Of a stretch of DNA of 64,000 nucleotides, positions 35,101-47,839 are shown piece by piece. Location: NCBI RefSeq assembly GCF_030272615.1, contig NC_081407.1, positions 263,300,574 through 263,364,573 on the forward strand. The letters are read 5' to 3'. A model generated the notes under the pieces. The model searched no databases. It was given only the letters and a program-made list of their open reading frames with translations, and was not told the origin of the DNA. Source of the stretch: Cryptomeria japonica (lineage: Eukaryota > Streptophyta > Pinopsida > Cupressales > Cupressaceae). A program made the position numbers and the translations under genes. Numbering within the stretch: the first letter of the stretch is position 1; every line of letters begins with the position of its first letter.

Positions 35101-36017
35101 AAAAGAAAATAGGCTAAAAGGGTGCCTTATGAGGAGAAGATCTTGTATCTAGAATTCATCTCCCCGATCCATGACCTCTACAAGCACAAATAGCTTGTCA
35201 TTTGTTCTTACTTTTCCCAAAAGAATGACTCTTTTCCTTCTCAAATTTTATTTGTTCGAAATTGGAAGAAGGATGAAGAATAAATTCTAGAAGGAAAACT
35301 AGTTCTATTCTTCTCAAGAAGTTATTTCAATTCATCAATATCATTCTTAGGTATGTGAAGGATCATGGTGGGCCAAACAGGCCCTTAAGTGGTAATGAAA
35401 ATTAAAAAAAACTGAGTTAGGCAACTTGAAGAAAAAAAATTCAACATTATTTGAAAAATATGTAAGAATAGAATGTAGAAAATTGAATGTAGTTTCTAAG
35501 CTACTAGTTGTTTTCTGAAAAAAAAAAAAAATCAATTTAATGAAAATTTAAAATTTCAATGTAGTAGTACTAAAATTTTAGGAAAAATATAAGAAGTAGG
35601 AGACTCATGTCTGGAAAAGAAAAAGATAAGTGTTTGTCTAACCACCCTAACCGCAATCAAATAATAATATTTTTTTATAAGATTTTGGATATAAGTAGGA
35701 GACTCATGTTTGGATGTGACACATTTTTTTTGTATTCTTTTTAAAATAAATAAATAATTATGATTGTTTAAATACAACTTCTTAAAAATATTAAAAACTT
35801 GTATGTCTGACCACCATAACTTGGTCAAAACTTTATGAATTTAATTTTTATTAATCCTACAGTATACGAAGCATAGAATGTGACACATGTTTCAGATTAA
35901 AAAAATGTGATATTGTTTGAAAGTTATAGATATTTTTCAACCACCCTATCAATCAAGACTTTAGTCAGAATATTGCCACTTTTTGGCCCCTCATGATCTT
36001 GTACATAACCTCTTATA
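35101..36017. other. Degraded internal sequence
   Basis: No supported gene; low-complexity A/T runs and many stops in all frames. Confidence 0.4.
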
Positions 36018-36278
36018 ACAATATTTGTCATCATGTCCTATCTATTTGCAATATGTGTGTGCAAGTAGGCTTCTCATTTTTAGGCGATTCTCTCTTTTGA
36101 GAGGAATTTTAATGTCATATAAAATTACATGTGGATTGTGTATTCTTCTTGGGCTTGTTATTTTTTTCTTATATTTACAACTAGAAGACTTCTCATCCTT
36201 TATAATCAAGGCTTTGGATTTTGATGATTTCAAAACACCCATTTCAATAAGCTTATCTTGTTCCCTGCTGAGTAGCAT
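36018..36278 (-). pseudogene. Gag C-terminal remnant with broken zinc knuckle
   Basis: A lysine/serine-rich stretch leads into YCK*IGHDDKYC, which fits the second half of a CX2CX4HX4C knuckle. The first cysteine is replaced by histidine and there is an internal stop. Its place upstream of the protease remnant fits Copia order. Confidence 0.55.
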
Positions 36279-37693
36279 ATAAAATACTCAAAATAAGACA
36301 TGTCAAACTTACTCCTTAAATAATTTTTATATAAAATGTATAGAAGAACTAAATATTTAGATTCTAGCTTTCAAAACAAATTGTGTATGTATTTTTCAGT
36401 TTTACTCTTCTTCAATTGTGTTTTTAGTGACTTGAATTTGGTTATGAAGTATTTTTTGTTGTCAAAATTGCACGAATTGAGAATTATTAATTCATTTTAC
36501 AAAAAATATCCTTTAATTTCATTTGTTTTCCGAAACAAATCTAACAATTTTTTCCATGTAAAAATAGGTGCATCCAAGATCTCAATGTGAAATAACTAAG
36601 AAGAGACATACAAGAACAAATAGCCAATGGATTCTTCATAACTATTCAACCACTTGTTCTTCTTAGCTTCATCATCCTTTGATTAAACATCAAGCCCATA
36701 AACTATCCAATACAATCCTTTTACTCTTAGAAATTTGTTCATTTTTATTTCCATTTAGAATAGTTGTAGTTGTTAAAGTGGAATTAGAGATTACTCCATG
36801 ATAAAACAAAAAGTAAAGATGTAAATCAAGAATAATGCAATCATAACCATAAAAAAAAACACCCCCAAAATTAACTCAATCAAAGATCTTCCTCAATAGT
36901 ATAGAACCTTGGGACTTTATAATCAATGCAATTACAAATGCTAAAATACCAAAAATTTCAAACTAGACTTAGTTTTAGTATATGCAATGGAAAATTCAGG
37001 CACAAAATAAAAATACATATCTTACATAAAATGGGATCAATTTGATCACACCACTAAAAATTCCAATATATATTGCACACTTTTTAAAGAAAACACCCAA
37101 AAATGTTATCATAGAAGCAAGAATGGAGCTCCCCAAGTTTCTAAATGACAACAACTCAACAATAGCTGTGAAATATGCAATTTCCAAAAATATCAAAAAT
37201 AAAAATAAAAATATGATTTCACCACTACAAAGAGTACAAAATTATACTCCATTTATTAGAAAAATATTGCTCAAGAAAAGGAGTTTGAATGATTGAGATA
37301 TGATTATTTGAAGTTGAACTTCAAAATCAAAATTGTTGATGGAGAGAGGGGTAGATTTAAGTGGCCTATTGATTGTCATTTGGACATAAAATTTATCATT
37401 TTTTTTTTTGATAATCATTTGGTCATCAAATTTAAGACAGTCATGTTAAAATGCTAAAAAAAATTCAACAATAATATGAAGTAATATATATGAAAATAAT
37501 GGTTTTGGGTCTTCTAAAATGAAGGGAAGGATCTATTTTGATCCAAAATGCTTAAAAATTAAACTCCCACACAAATCCATATGGAAAAACTCATAATTTT
37601 GTATTTCTATCAAGTTTTTCTAATTCTTCAAGTCCTCATATGATGCAAGATAAGTGCATACTCAAATTTTTAAGATCTAGCAAGATTTGCACC
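36279..37693. other. Degraded sequence, expected gag region
   Basis: No recognisable domain, several short ORFs on both strands without family resemblance. Confidence 0.4.
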
Positions 37694-38835
37694 TAATACA
37701 GGAGCATCACAAGGATATTGAATAAGTTAGCAGAAATCAAATAGTCAGGGTAACGGTTGGTAATCAAATAGTTAGGAGAAGTTGAGTGGCCAAAGAAGAA
37801 ATTGAATCGATTAGGCAAAGAAAGGATTTAAAAAGGGAGCGAGCAGATTCATTCGACAATGGGGATTTTTTGTTGACAAGTTAGTGTGTGAATGCGACCA
37901 AAGGAGGGAGGCCATCAGGCCACTCCACAAAAGCCAAATATGTGTTTGAACAGATGTTATGTGTAAACATCTAATATTGAATGTAACCTCCATCATATGT
38001 TGTGTATTAATAGAATTAATCCTTTGGTGTTCACATGTTTTTGTGTTGGTTATTATCAATGACTCCTGGACTCATGTAGTGGGTGCTTAATACAATCTGT
38101 TATCGATTCCTTTTATTATTCTGTTTTGTTTTTATCGCAAATCTATCAGGAAGTCTGTAGATGCAATTTGTTTTCCCTGAAATTCCTATCATTATTGTCT
38201 GAAAATAGAGCACGTGGTTGGGTGTAGCTGAAGTCTACTACGTCAAGAAGTTAGTCTAATAAAGTGTCATTATTGTAAACAGTCGACAAAGTTGTCATCG
38301 AGATAAGTTATACCGATAAGATGTCATTTTTGTAAAGAGTTGTCATTACTATTATCAGGATAGGTTAAACCGATAGGGTATCATTGTTGCTATCAGGATA
38401 GTTTACACTATCGGATTTGCAAAGTTTCATCTGGCTGATTTTGAAAGGTTATTCTGATAAGGTATCAATATTGGCATTGGGATAGTTAACCTGATAAGGT
38501 ATCTTTTCTATCAAAGTGGTCATCGGGATAGTTAACCCGATAAAGTATCATCGAGATAGTTATTACTATCAGTATTGCTAAAACCAATTTAGCTAACTTT
38601 GCAGGCCTATTCCGATAGGCCTTCAACTGTCTCGATCGGTATAGCTATACCAAAATTAGTGACATCAGGATAGGTTGTTCTATATAGATTACTGGAAATT
38701 TTCACTCTGCCTTTATGTCTTATTGCTATTCTGATATCAATACTCCAATGTTGATCCGTGAATTCGGCATTGTTGTTCTAATCCCAGTGTCCATTTTTTA
38801 TTTATTAGTTTTGGGAATTGCCTGGTATTGCATCA
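37694..38835 (+). repeat. 5' LTR of compact element
   Basis: 1142 bp, repeated at 39441-40587 with moderate divergence. The segment 38270-38700 is full of short imperfect CGATAAGG, GGATAG and CTATCGG words. Confidence 0.87.
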
Positions 38836-38837
38836 AT

Positions 38838-38849
38838 TGATATCAGAGC
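38838..38849 (+). other. Primer-binding site of compact element
   Basis: TGATATCAGAGC, one mismatch to the tRNA-iMet complement, two bases after the LTR end. Confidence 0.85.
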
Positions 38850-39440
38850 GAGAAGATATTGATTGTGTAGATAGATCGCTGAAGGAGGCAATCTACACCA
38901 GGACCTTGCTAAAAGGTTTGAGATTTTGTGTTGCTAAGTTCTTTGGTTGTAGGTTGATCCATCAAGGTTGCAGTAAGAAAGAGGTTTATGTAGGTGTGTG
39001 GACAAACATGAAAGAGGCTTGTGATAATGTCTCCAACAAGATGAAGCTGGGTAGAAGGTGCAGAGAGAGAGAAATCATTGAGGAAGGGTGGTACTGCATC
39101 TTCTAGGATCTTGGATGGGTAAGATGGCAGTATGTTGGTGATTATGTGAGAAAGAAACAACATGAATGATGGATATTTGAAACCTTTTAGTTTGCAACCT
39201 TGAGAGAATTGTTTATGGGAGTAGTTGAAAGGACAACCCTTTGTCCTTGTGAAGATGAAGTTGTGAACCTGTTGAAAGAGGCAAAGACAAAGGCATGAAG
39301 ACAAGGCAAGACTAAATGCAAGAAGACAAAGAAAAGGCTAGGCAGATGAAGACTTATGAAGGGTGAAGAAACAGTTAGAGGCAAGCATTGACTAATAGCC
39401 CATGTGCATGAACACATGTTCTTTTATCTCCTGGGGAGTT

Positions 39441-40587
39441 TGATGCAAGAGAATAGCAAGGATATCGAATTAGTCAGGAGAAATTGAATAGTCAAGGTAA
39501 TAGTTGGTAATCGAATAGTCAGGACAAATCGAGTGGCTAGAGGAGAAATTGAATCGACTAGGCAAACAAAAGCTTTAAAAAGGGAGTGAGCAGATTCATT
39601 CGACCGAGGGGATTTTTTGTTGACAAGTTAGTGTGTGAATGTGATAGAAGGAGAGAGGTTGTCAGGCCATTCCACAGAAGCCGAATATGTGTCTGAACAG
39701 TTGTTGTTTGTAAACATCTAATACTGAATCTAACCTCCATTATATGTTGTCTATTAATTGAGTTAATCCTTTGGTGTTCACATGTTTTCATATTGGTTAT
39801 TATCAATGACTCCTGAACTCATGTAGTGGGTGCTTAATACAATCTGTTATCGATTCCTTTTATTATTTTGTTTTGTTTTTATCGCAAATCTATCAGGAAG
39901 TCTGTAGATGCAATTTGTTTTCCTTGAAATTCCTATCATTATTGTTTGAAAATAGAGCATGTGGTTGGGTGTAGCTAAAGTCTACTATGTCAAGAAGTTA
40001 GTCTAATAAAGTGTCATTATTGTAAATAGTCGACAAAGTTGTCGTCGAGATAAGTTATACCGATAAGATGTCATTTTTGTAAAGAGTTGTCATTACTATT
40101 ATTGGGGTAGGTTAAACTGATAGGGTATCATTGTTGCTATCAGGATAGTTTACACTATCGGATTTGCAAAGTTTTGTTCGGCTGATTTTGAAAGGTTATT
40201 CCAATAAGGTATCAATATTGGGATTGGGATAGTTCACCTGATAAGGTGTCTTTGTTGTCAAACTGGTCATTGGGATAGTTATTACTATCAGGATTGCTAA
40301 AACTAGTTTAGCTGACTTTGTAGGGCTATTACGATAGGCCTTCGACTATCTCGATCGATATAGCTATACCAAAACCAATGATATTAGGATAGGTTGTTCT
40401 ATCAAGATGACTAGAAATTTTCGCTTTACCTTTATGTCTTATTCTGATGGGTAGTCAAGACCTGTCTTGTTGGGAATTGCTATTCCGATATTGGTGCTCC
40501 AATGTTGATCCATGAGTTCGGCATTGTTATTTCGATCCTAGTGTCTAGTTTTGATTTATGTTTTGGGAGTTGCCCGGTATTGCATCA
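39441..40587 (+). repeat. 3' LTR of compact element
   Basis: 1147 bp with intact inverted ends TGATGCAA and TTGCATCA. Confidence 0.88.
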
Positions 40588-40651
40588 TCACCCTAGCAAA
40601 ATATTATGCTTGATTACCTCCTCAATATGAGAAGAGGCTTGAATATTTGAA

Positions 40652-40663
40652 GCTCTAATACTA
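40652..40663 (-). other. Decayed primer-binding site of the old Copia-like element
   Basis: Minus-strand TAGTATTAGAGC, two differences from TGGTATCAGAGC, adjoining the LTR edge at 40664. Confidence 0.65.
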
Positions 40664-41085
40664 TATTGGAGTCATTCAAGGATTCAAGCTCCCAAGGTAA
40701 CCTACAAAAACTAAAATAGACTTGTACAAGAGAGAAAGAGAAGAGCATAAATTTACAATAATGGATGAAAAATGATATGCAAATGAAATATATGCAATGC
40801 AATTAAATGTAAATATGAGACCTTGTTTAGATAAATAAGGTTGAGAAATAGGACTAAATAGGATAATGACAAGTATCTTAATCTAATGTCATGTGATAAC
40901 TAGTAATAAGATAAGATAATTCACATGACACCTATGACTTTCTAGAAATATTGTTTATTTACTACATTTAAACTTAACATGTGAACATGTGTGAAAAGGT
41001 CATAACTAGGACCTAGTTAGGTAATGTACCCTTTTTACACTACAAAAGAGGAAACTAGATTACAAAAACCTTTTCACACCAAATA
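40664..41085 (-). repeat. 5' LTR of the old Copia-like element
   Basis: About 420 bp, similar to 33275-33709. The termini have decayed (TATTGGAG for TGTTGGAG, CCAAATA for CCAACA). Confidence 0.7.
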
Positions 41086-41089
41086 CATT

Positions 41090-41395
41090 TTTTTTTTTAG
41101 AATAGTTGCAATTTTAATTGTAATAGATTTTATTGTAGAATTTTATTTCTAAAATTTTATCAAAACTAATTAGTCTTTTTTATGAGGAATTTTTTATTAT
41201 GATGTATAAACATTTTTAGTAATATAATTAAATTTGATCTATTTAAGTTATTGTATCTCAAAAGGTGAGGATGATAATTTGTTGTAACATCAATTAAGAT
41301 ATAAATTTCACTAGTTATTGGGTGGGTTATAGATATATTTGATTGTGGTAGTTTAGTTGAAGGAAGAAAACATCATAGGCATCCAAGTATTCAAC
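41090..41395. repeat. Repeat X, copy 2
   Basis: Similar to 33011-33274 but on the far side of the old element. It runs past the point (CATAG) at which copy 1 is interrupted by the LTR. Confidence 0.65.
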
Positions 41396-41420
41396 ATATT
41401 ATAACCTCCTACTTAAAACA

Positions 41421-41442
41421 TATATATATATATATATATATA
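41421..41442 (+). repeat. (TA)11 microsatellite
   Basis: Eleven TA units. Confidence 0.95.
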
Positions 41443-43081
41443 ACATAGTTATAGCCATTAAAAAAGAAAAGAAAAGAAATTAACTACCAAAGTGTTATTC
41501 ATTTAGTTAAGGGAATTGTAGATGGTGATCTCTATATTTACAGCAGTTCTTATAGCACATATATATAATATTACATAAGAGAATAGAAATGTGTAAGAGA
41601 AAAGAAAATGTCATGTCCTTTTATATTTTTATTTTAAATAATGTTTACAATTTTTATAAATGACGACAACAATCAGGGACAACATGCATTATCAAATATC
41701 AAGTTGACATCAATGACAACACATATTGCCAACAATTACTATGTTATGGTATATTATTTTTTGTGTATTTTTTATTGTGTCTTCAAATATTTAGTTTATT
41801 TACACATATATCCTCTAACAGTTTAGTGTAGAAAGTGTATTGTGCACCTTGTTTTAATCTTAAAATTGATTCTTAGGAAATAGGTCCATGGAAATCAATG
41901 ATATGAAAATTATGATTCAAGTATAGTATATGTATAGCTCACAAGAGTATGCAAGAAGGGTGTAAAAGAATAATAAATAGTAATTTAATGAAATAAAAAT
42001 AATGTAGAATCTATTGTAAGCAATAATATCAATTACAAATGACATCTAAAATAGACAGGAAATGTGAATCCTAAGGAAGATGCATGCATAGTTAAGGTGG
42101 GTGAAAGATATGATATATGCAAGAAAGAAAACTAAAACCTAATGTAAGGATTGCATGTCAATGAAGAAAACTAATTTAAAAGGAAAACTAAATAAACTAT
42201 GAGATTGGAAAAATGTAGATATGAAAAGATGATAGTGACAAGGAGCCCTAGGAAAAAAATAAATTCATGTAGGATCACATTGGTTCAAAAAAATTTAAAC
42301 AAAAACAAAATTATAAGTGTGGTCTAGGGTAAACCAAAATGATGCATATGAATAAATGTAGATAAACCGAGATCAAATTGGTGATAACTATAAGATAAAT
42401 TATAATGAAATAGGTCCTATGGTATGGAAATAAATGAAGACAATAAATTTATTTATCTTTGTGACTAAGGAATGATTTCCTATTGAAAATTATAGTATTC
42501 AACTCATACTTTCTTTAAAAATGATACTCATTTTTTATTTGTCCATTAAATTTGCATCTAGCTTATATCATGCCCATTATCAATTTTTTTTGTAGTTAAA
42601 TTTATCATATGGTTATTAACCCATTATTTATGTGTGAATCTAATCATAGTCAATGTTTACTTATATTTTGTAGCTCACGTCATTTATCTCTATTTTTTTG
42701 CATCAACTATATGATATTTAGAGACTAATAGTATTTAAAAATGCCTACTAAGAAGTTCCACTATTTTCCTATTGGACATTTTTTCCTAGATCAACTCTTA
42801 AAGACATCTATAAAAGATTGAAGCCAATTCATTTTAGCCTTACAAATGTTACAATGATGAATGTGTAGACTAGATTTAATTTAAGTAGAAAATTAATGTG
42901 TTTTCATTCATATGTAAATATGACTTGTGAATAATACTAATAAGATGAAGATATAATGAAATGAATGCAATTGAATTCCTTTAAATATAAGTAGATAAAA
43001 TAAAATTAGCCTAGAGTTGGTAAATAATTAGGTACATTTATCTAAAATTTACATGTAACTTTAAAAAAAGAATGGATCAAT
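41443..43081. other. AT-rich intergenic stretch
   Basis: No gene supported. A word TTGACATCAATGACAACA followed by TTGCCAACA near 41703-41735 resembles the start of the TGTTGG-type LTRs and may be a small relic. Confidence 0.45.
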
Positions 43082-44026
43082 TGTTGAAATCCAATAACAC
43101 TGGGAGGGGATGGTGAATCAGTGTTATACCAGAATTATCAATTTAATCCTTATTAAACCATGCATACACCAACTAGTATACTGGTACATATAGAATTGAA
43201 AGAAGTAAAGCAATCAATAAGACAATCACATAAATGAACACCATAACACACAAAATTATACGTGGAAAACCTCAAAGAGGAAAAACCACGGTGGGATTTG
43301 TGACCCACAATATCAATTCACTGGCCATATGAAGAGATATTACAAAATATAGGGGCCTGCACTTGCAAAAAGGCTGACAGCCTAGAGCACACTGCTCAAT
43401 CACAAAAGGAGCCTCACTGACTACATACAAATTCAGACTACAATCTGGAGAAGTGTTGAATTGCAAAAGATAGCATCTATTATGCTTGAATATAGTTCCA
43501 GTTAATCTCTATCTGTTTTGGTCTAAAACCCTAAACCCTTTTCCAGAATACCTCTTTACACAAATATCCTCACATACATGATCTCTTAGATATATTTCAC
43601 ATCTCTTTTATTATTTCCTTCCTAATACATATTTGCATTATATCACATATATCAAAATGATCTAATCCAACTGACCTATATACCCTATACAATTTATCAT
43701 TCCTTATGTTGGCTTACAAATATAATTACAATATCAATATACATGTCGGCTAGATAACATAAATACATGAATATCAAAAACAATTGCTGATGTTGGATCC
43801 AAGAGATGTCGGCTTCCAATACCGATAACCTTATTCTAAACCATGTCGGCCTGCATTGCTGGTAACCAAAGAAATCCTTTCATCATGCTAGTGTTGGTGC
43901 TGGTGAAGTGTCTGTGAAGTGCCCACCGGTACACAACTGAACCAAAACATGATGTCGGAATAAGATGCCATGTTGCCATCAATGACAACATAGTGAAACC
44001 AACAAATTGAGTGTAAATTTCCAACA
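43082..44026 (-). repeat. 3' LTR of the 43-50 kb element
   Basis: 945 bp. Has the Copia-type words ACGTGGAAAACC and GGAAAAACCACGG near 43260-43290. Confidence 0.9.
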
Positions 44027-44053
44027 ATCTCCCCCTTTGGCATTGATGGCAAC
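43972..44053 (-). other. Perfect 13-bp inverted repeat around the polypurine tract
   Basis: Arms GTTGCCATCAATG (43972-43984) and CATTGATGGCAAC (44041-44053) enclose the LTR start and the AAAGGGGGAGAT tract in a 56-base loop. Confidence 0.9.
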
Positions 44054-44322
44054 ACTCAAGTGAAAAATGATCATGGTTTCATTTGTTGGTTTTATCCTGC
44101 CCGCTCCTCCTGAGCTGAATATTCATCAATACAAAATAATCCATACTTCCATAGTTTTCCATCTATATACTCCCTCTAATGTATACAACTCCTTTTATTT
44201 TTCACATCTATATCACTTCCCCTTTGACATCAATGCCATCAAAATTTCAAAAAAGAATGCCAAAGGTCCAAAACTGGGACAAAGAATGAAAGATATTGTA
44301 CAATGAATATCGCAAAAATATC

Positions 44323-47300
44323 TTACCGGAGCTTAATATATTTGAAAATATCTGGGTATGCCTTCTCCAAAAGCTCAAGGTAAGTATCCCAAACAAATTT
44401 GAAAGTGTTGGAAATAGATGCAAGTTCATTTAGCATATGGGCAAATGACTCTTTCTCTTTTAGTTTTGTCCGTGTGGGCTTTCCAACCAGATCTATACAC
44501 TCCTTTTTATGTACATTGAGTGAATCCAATCGGGGACTCACCAAACCTCTAAGAATTTTGGCTCTTCTTCTGATTTTGTCTTTTTCTTTCTCAAGGGTAG
44601 AAATTTGAGCTTACAAAACCAAAATTTGACCATCAATGGATGTAGTCAATGAATTCAATCCATCAAAGGAATTGGCTATACTTGCAATTTTCTCCTGGAA
44701 TTCCTTAATCTTCTTATTCATATTAACTGTAAGTATATTTGTGTTACAACATACCCTATAAATATTTGTACATTTCTTTAAAGAATTGTCTATTAATTTA
44801 AACTTTTCATCAATTTTCTTCTTCTCAGACTCAATCATCTGATCAAATGCAACTCTTCTAGCCTGTGTGAACCTCTCCAGTGCTTGCTTGTTTGAAATCT
44901 ATTGAAAGGATTGAAAATCCTTTGAAATGTGCTATGTAATTGTCTTAAGCTTGTCGGATGGGCTCGCTTCTCTGTCAAACTTGCACTTCGGGACTAGTCT
45001 ATATAAAACAGTGATGGACTGATCAATCCCTTTATCCGTAGATCCCTCCTTCATTAATTTCTATGTAGCCATCATCATGAGTTCAGTGGAACTCATCTCA
45101 GTTATGTTTTTATTTTCAACATGTGAGGTGTTAATTAACAACAATGATGGACCTACTACCGGTTCTTTGTCGGATTCCTCTTTCTTCTCCTTTGATGATT
45201 TATCCTTTATAGCTTCCTCATTTGCACCGGTGGCTTCACCACTTGGTGCAGTCTCTGTAACTGCTAGTTCCTCTGTAGGAACTATAACCTCATCCTATAC
45301 ATTTGTATCCAGAGGACTGTTGTCCTCAACATTAGTATCCTATAAAATATCAACCTTTACACTCTATGTATTTTCCAGCATCTCAACATTTTCCTGTACA
45401 TTTGTATCTACTAGGCGCTTAATTTCTATTATCTTAATGTTTTTCAAAATTGAGGGTGAAGTACCCATAATACCCTTTCCTTTTCCTTCAACCGAGATGT
45501 CTGCAGTGTCTATCTTTGATTCCGGTGAATTAAAGAAACCTCGGTTCTCTTCAAAGAACTTAACCCATGCCTTGTGTGTCTCCCTGATTATCTCATTTAC
45601 CCTTTCTAGCATCAGACTGGCTATTCTATGTTTGTTGTTAAAGACTTTTCTACTCCAAGCTGAAGTGTCCTATCCATCTCCTCTAGAGTAATAGAAACAC
45701 AAATAGATAACAACTCTTGAATTTTTATGTTCTTGTCTTCTTGCATTGCTGATAGTCTCCTAGCATCTAACATATCATACAATTCTGCCAGTATTTGGTC
45801 TTCAATTTCTATCAAAGATTTTTTATAAATATCCAAATATAACAATACAACTTCCTCTACCTCTCTTTGTTCGTCATTCTCTAAACGATCATAATAAAAC
45901 TATACATTATTTAACTTTCCATCCTTAGTTATTTCATCTACTAACTCTACACAAGTTTTTGGTAGAATGATAGTTACATTACCAGATTCAATTGTCGTAT
46001 CAATGTCAGCCTTCTTCTTCCTTCTACCAATACCAGATGGAGCTGAAGGTGTTACTTTTGGTGCTTGTTTCTGTGCCGACAACTTGAATGTAACTTTCTT
46101 AACCGGTTTCTTTTTAGTCTCTACCTTGGTTTATTCTATTTTCTTCCTTATAACCCTTTTGAAAGCCAAGGGTGTATCATCCTCAGATGTAGACTCTATT
46201 GTAATAGACTCAATGAACACTTTTGGTCCTTTTCTCTTCCTCCCTTTCTCCAGGACAACATCAATTAAGGATTTGATGTCCCATGAGACCTTTTCCACAA
46301 ACTTGCTTGCCTTTCCTTCCTGCTTCTCTCTCTTCTTCTGGTTGAACTCTACTTCAACATATTGTGTCTACTACTTAGCAGTACCACAAGGATTCTTAGC
46401 CTCATCAATAGGTGCATCAATCAAAATTTTTGCACAAGCATCTAAAATATGTCCATCAACTTCATAGCCCATCTCCTCAATCCATATTTTTTGAGGCTTG
46501 ACCACTTCCATGAGTGTTTCATCTTTCTTTACCATGAAGCATATGTCAGTTGAGTATTTCTCAACAATGTACTTAGGAACCCTTTCTCTAGATTTCATAG
46601 CCTTCTATAATACCTTAAAATATCCCCATACTTTATCATCTCTCTGACTGCCTAATGTAGCAATTGACTATTTTAATTGCCTCCCTATCGGGACGTCAAA
46701 TTCCCATTGCCTTTTCCCAAAACCGGGAGTCCCATTCATGAAAAATAGCATTAAGAAAACAATTAAGTTGCCATATCAAAAAGTTCCTTTCTTTTCTCCT
46801 TTAATCTTTCCTAGGTTTATCAATAGTTCATCTAACATGCAACCACATAGATCCAATTTCTCATTTTCTCTCATCACCTTATAAGCTACGAAAATGCAGG
46901 AGCTAGAAACAAAATTCAGTCAGTTTGACTGAGTTACCTTAAAATTGATGATCATGCTATCGAATCTAATGTCTGTGTCAGTAATAGTGCATATTCTCAT
47001 GCATCATCTATCTGATGTTGTGCCGGTAATTTTATTTACATAATCATTAGAAACCTTCTTATTTGGGCATTGCCCAACCTATGGTAAACTGATGAGTGCC
47101 TTGATGGCTTCCTTGGTGATCTTGTAAGGTCTATCTAACCAGATAAACTCTCAATGTACTTTGCTTAAAACATACCTAATGATTTCATCTTTGAATTCCA
47201 GAATGTCCAGAATGTCGGTAAACCCTAAGTCTTTAATGTGCTTGTATTTAGATTTGATCTTTCAAGAATCTCCAATAAGATCGCTCATGTACATGCCTTT

Positions 47301-47718
47301 TATATCAGATGTCCCCAAATCCTCAATGTGACAATGTATGTATGCCCTAAAATCTTCGACATACACAACTCCTTCTGGAACATGAGAAAATGCTCCAACC
47401 AAATCTTCCAAGGTAGCCACATGCGGATACCAATTGAATATTGGCTTGGGACAGTCCTTGACCTCAACAACAATCGGGTTTGCAACAAAGATAGGAAAAT
47501 ATGATGATCCTTCTTCCATGATTAAAGATAAGTACCTATTAATCGTTGTCAGTGAAACCCTTAACAAACTCTTCCGGTCGTTGGTGAAATCGTTCAAGAA
47601 GATATTTGATCGCACTGAATCGACTTTAATCGCACTTAATCACTCTGAATGTAAGGTGATAAAAAATGAAGTAGATCAAACCTTATATCCTCCAAGTAAA
47701 ATCCTAATCTTTCATTGA
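44323..47718 (-). pseudogene. Unrecognised second ORF (about 1100 codons) in place of pol
   Basis: A long minus-strand frame broken by scattered stops into pieces: 47262-47615, 46371-46598, 45900-46082, 45621-45845, 45364-45612, 44611-44838 and 44323-44544. In order: a mixed alpha/beta-looking N-terminal region (CPKPIFNWYPHVATLEDLVG), a middle region, a basic stretch (GIGRRKKKAD), LAELYDMLDARRLSAMQEDK, a long coiled-coil region (NMNKKIKEFQEKIASIANS) and the end LEKAYPDIFKYIKLR. I do not recognise a family. The last third is matched at 61995-64000 in another element, so it was under selection. Enzymatic motifs are not visible. It may be a structural or host-interaction protein. Confidence 0.72.
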
Positions 47719-47839
47719 CATCAATGACTTCTGGTGAAAGATAGCGGATCTCAAAAAAAACATATCCGTGTCGGAGAAGCATCTCCAATGTATGGAACAT
47801 CTTCCAGAATCTCTTCCCAGGGCATATGCAACATCTTCA

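Larger units (their letters stand above)
37694..40587 (+). mobile_element. Compact non-autonomous LTR element
   Basis: 5' LTR 37694-38835, internal 605 bp, 3' LTR 39441-40587. The LTR ends are TGATGCAAG and TTGCATCA in the 3' copy (TAATACAGG in the 5' copy). The primer-binding site is at 38838-38849, and CTGGGGAGTT lies before the 3' LTR. Flanks GCACC (37689-37693) and TCACC (40588-40592) match at 4 of 5. The interior lacks gag and pol; an ORF of 92 codons (38828-39106) has no family resemblance. Confidence 0.87.
33275..41085 (-). mobile_element. Old Copia-like element, pol largely lost, with nested insertion
   Basis: 3' LTR 33275-33709 (TGTTAGAG to CACCAACA on plus), polypurine tract at 33710-33722 (minus AAGGTGGGGG), protease and zinc-knuckle remnants, a mutated iMet primer-binding site at 40652-40663 and a 5' LTR at 40664-41085. 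No reverse transcriptase or integrase catalytic motifs are left. A younger element sits in its leader (37694-40587). Flanks (CATAG, CATTT) are only partly alike. Confidence 0.72.

Noticed and set aside
37811-38059. 82-codon minus-strand ORF present in both LTRs of the compact element (also 39558-39806)
   Set aside because: Conserved because it lies in the LTR; unrelated to known proteins and antisense to the element.
38828-39106. 92-codon ORF inside the compact element as a gene
   Set aside because: It overlaps the primer-binding site and LTR end and has no recognisable domain.
41700-41740. LTR-edge-like words TTGACATCAATGACAACA and TTGCCAACA
   Set aside because: Too short to define an element; noted only as a possible relic.
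45077-45691. 204-codon plus-strand ORF in the 43-50 kb element
   Set aside because: Antisense to the second ORF of the element, serine- and threonine-rich shadow of a charged coiled-coil frame.
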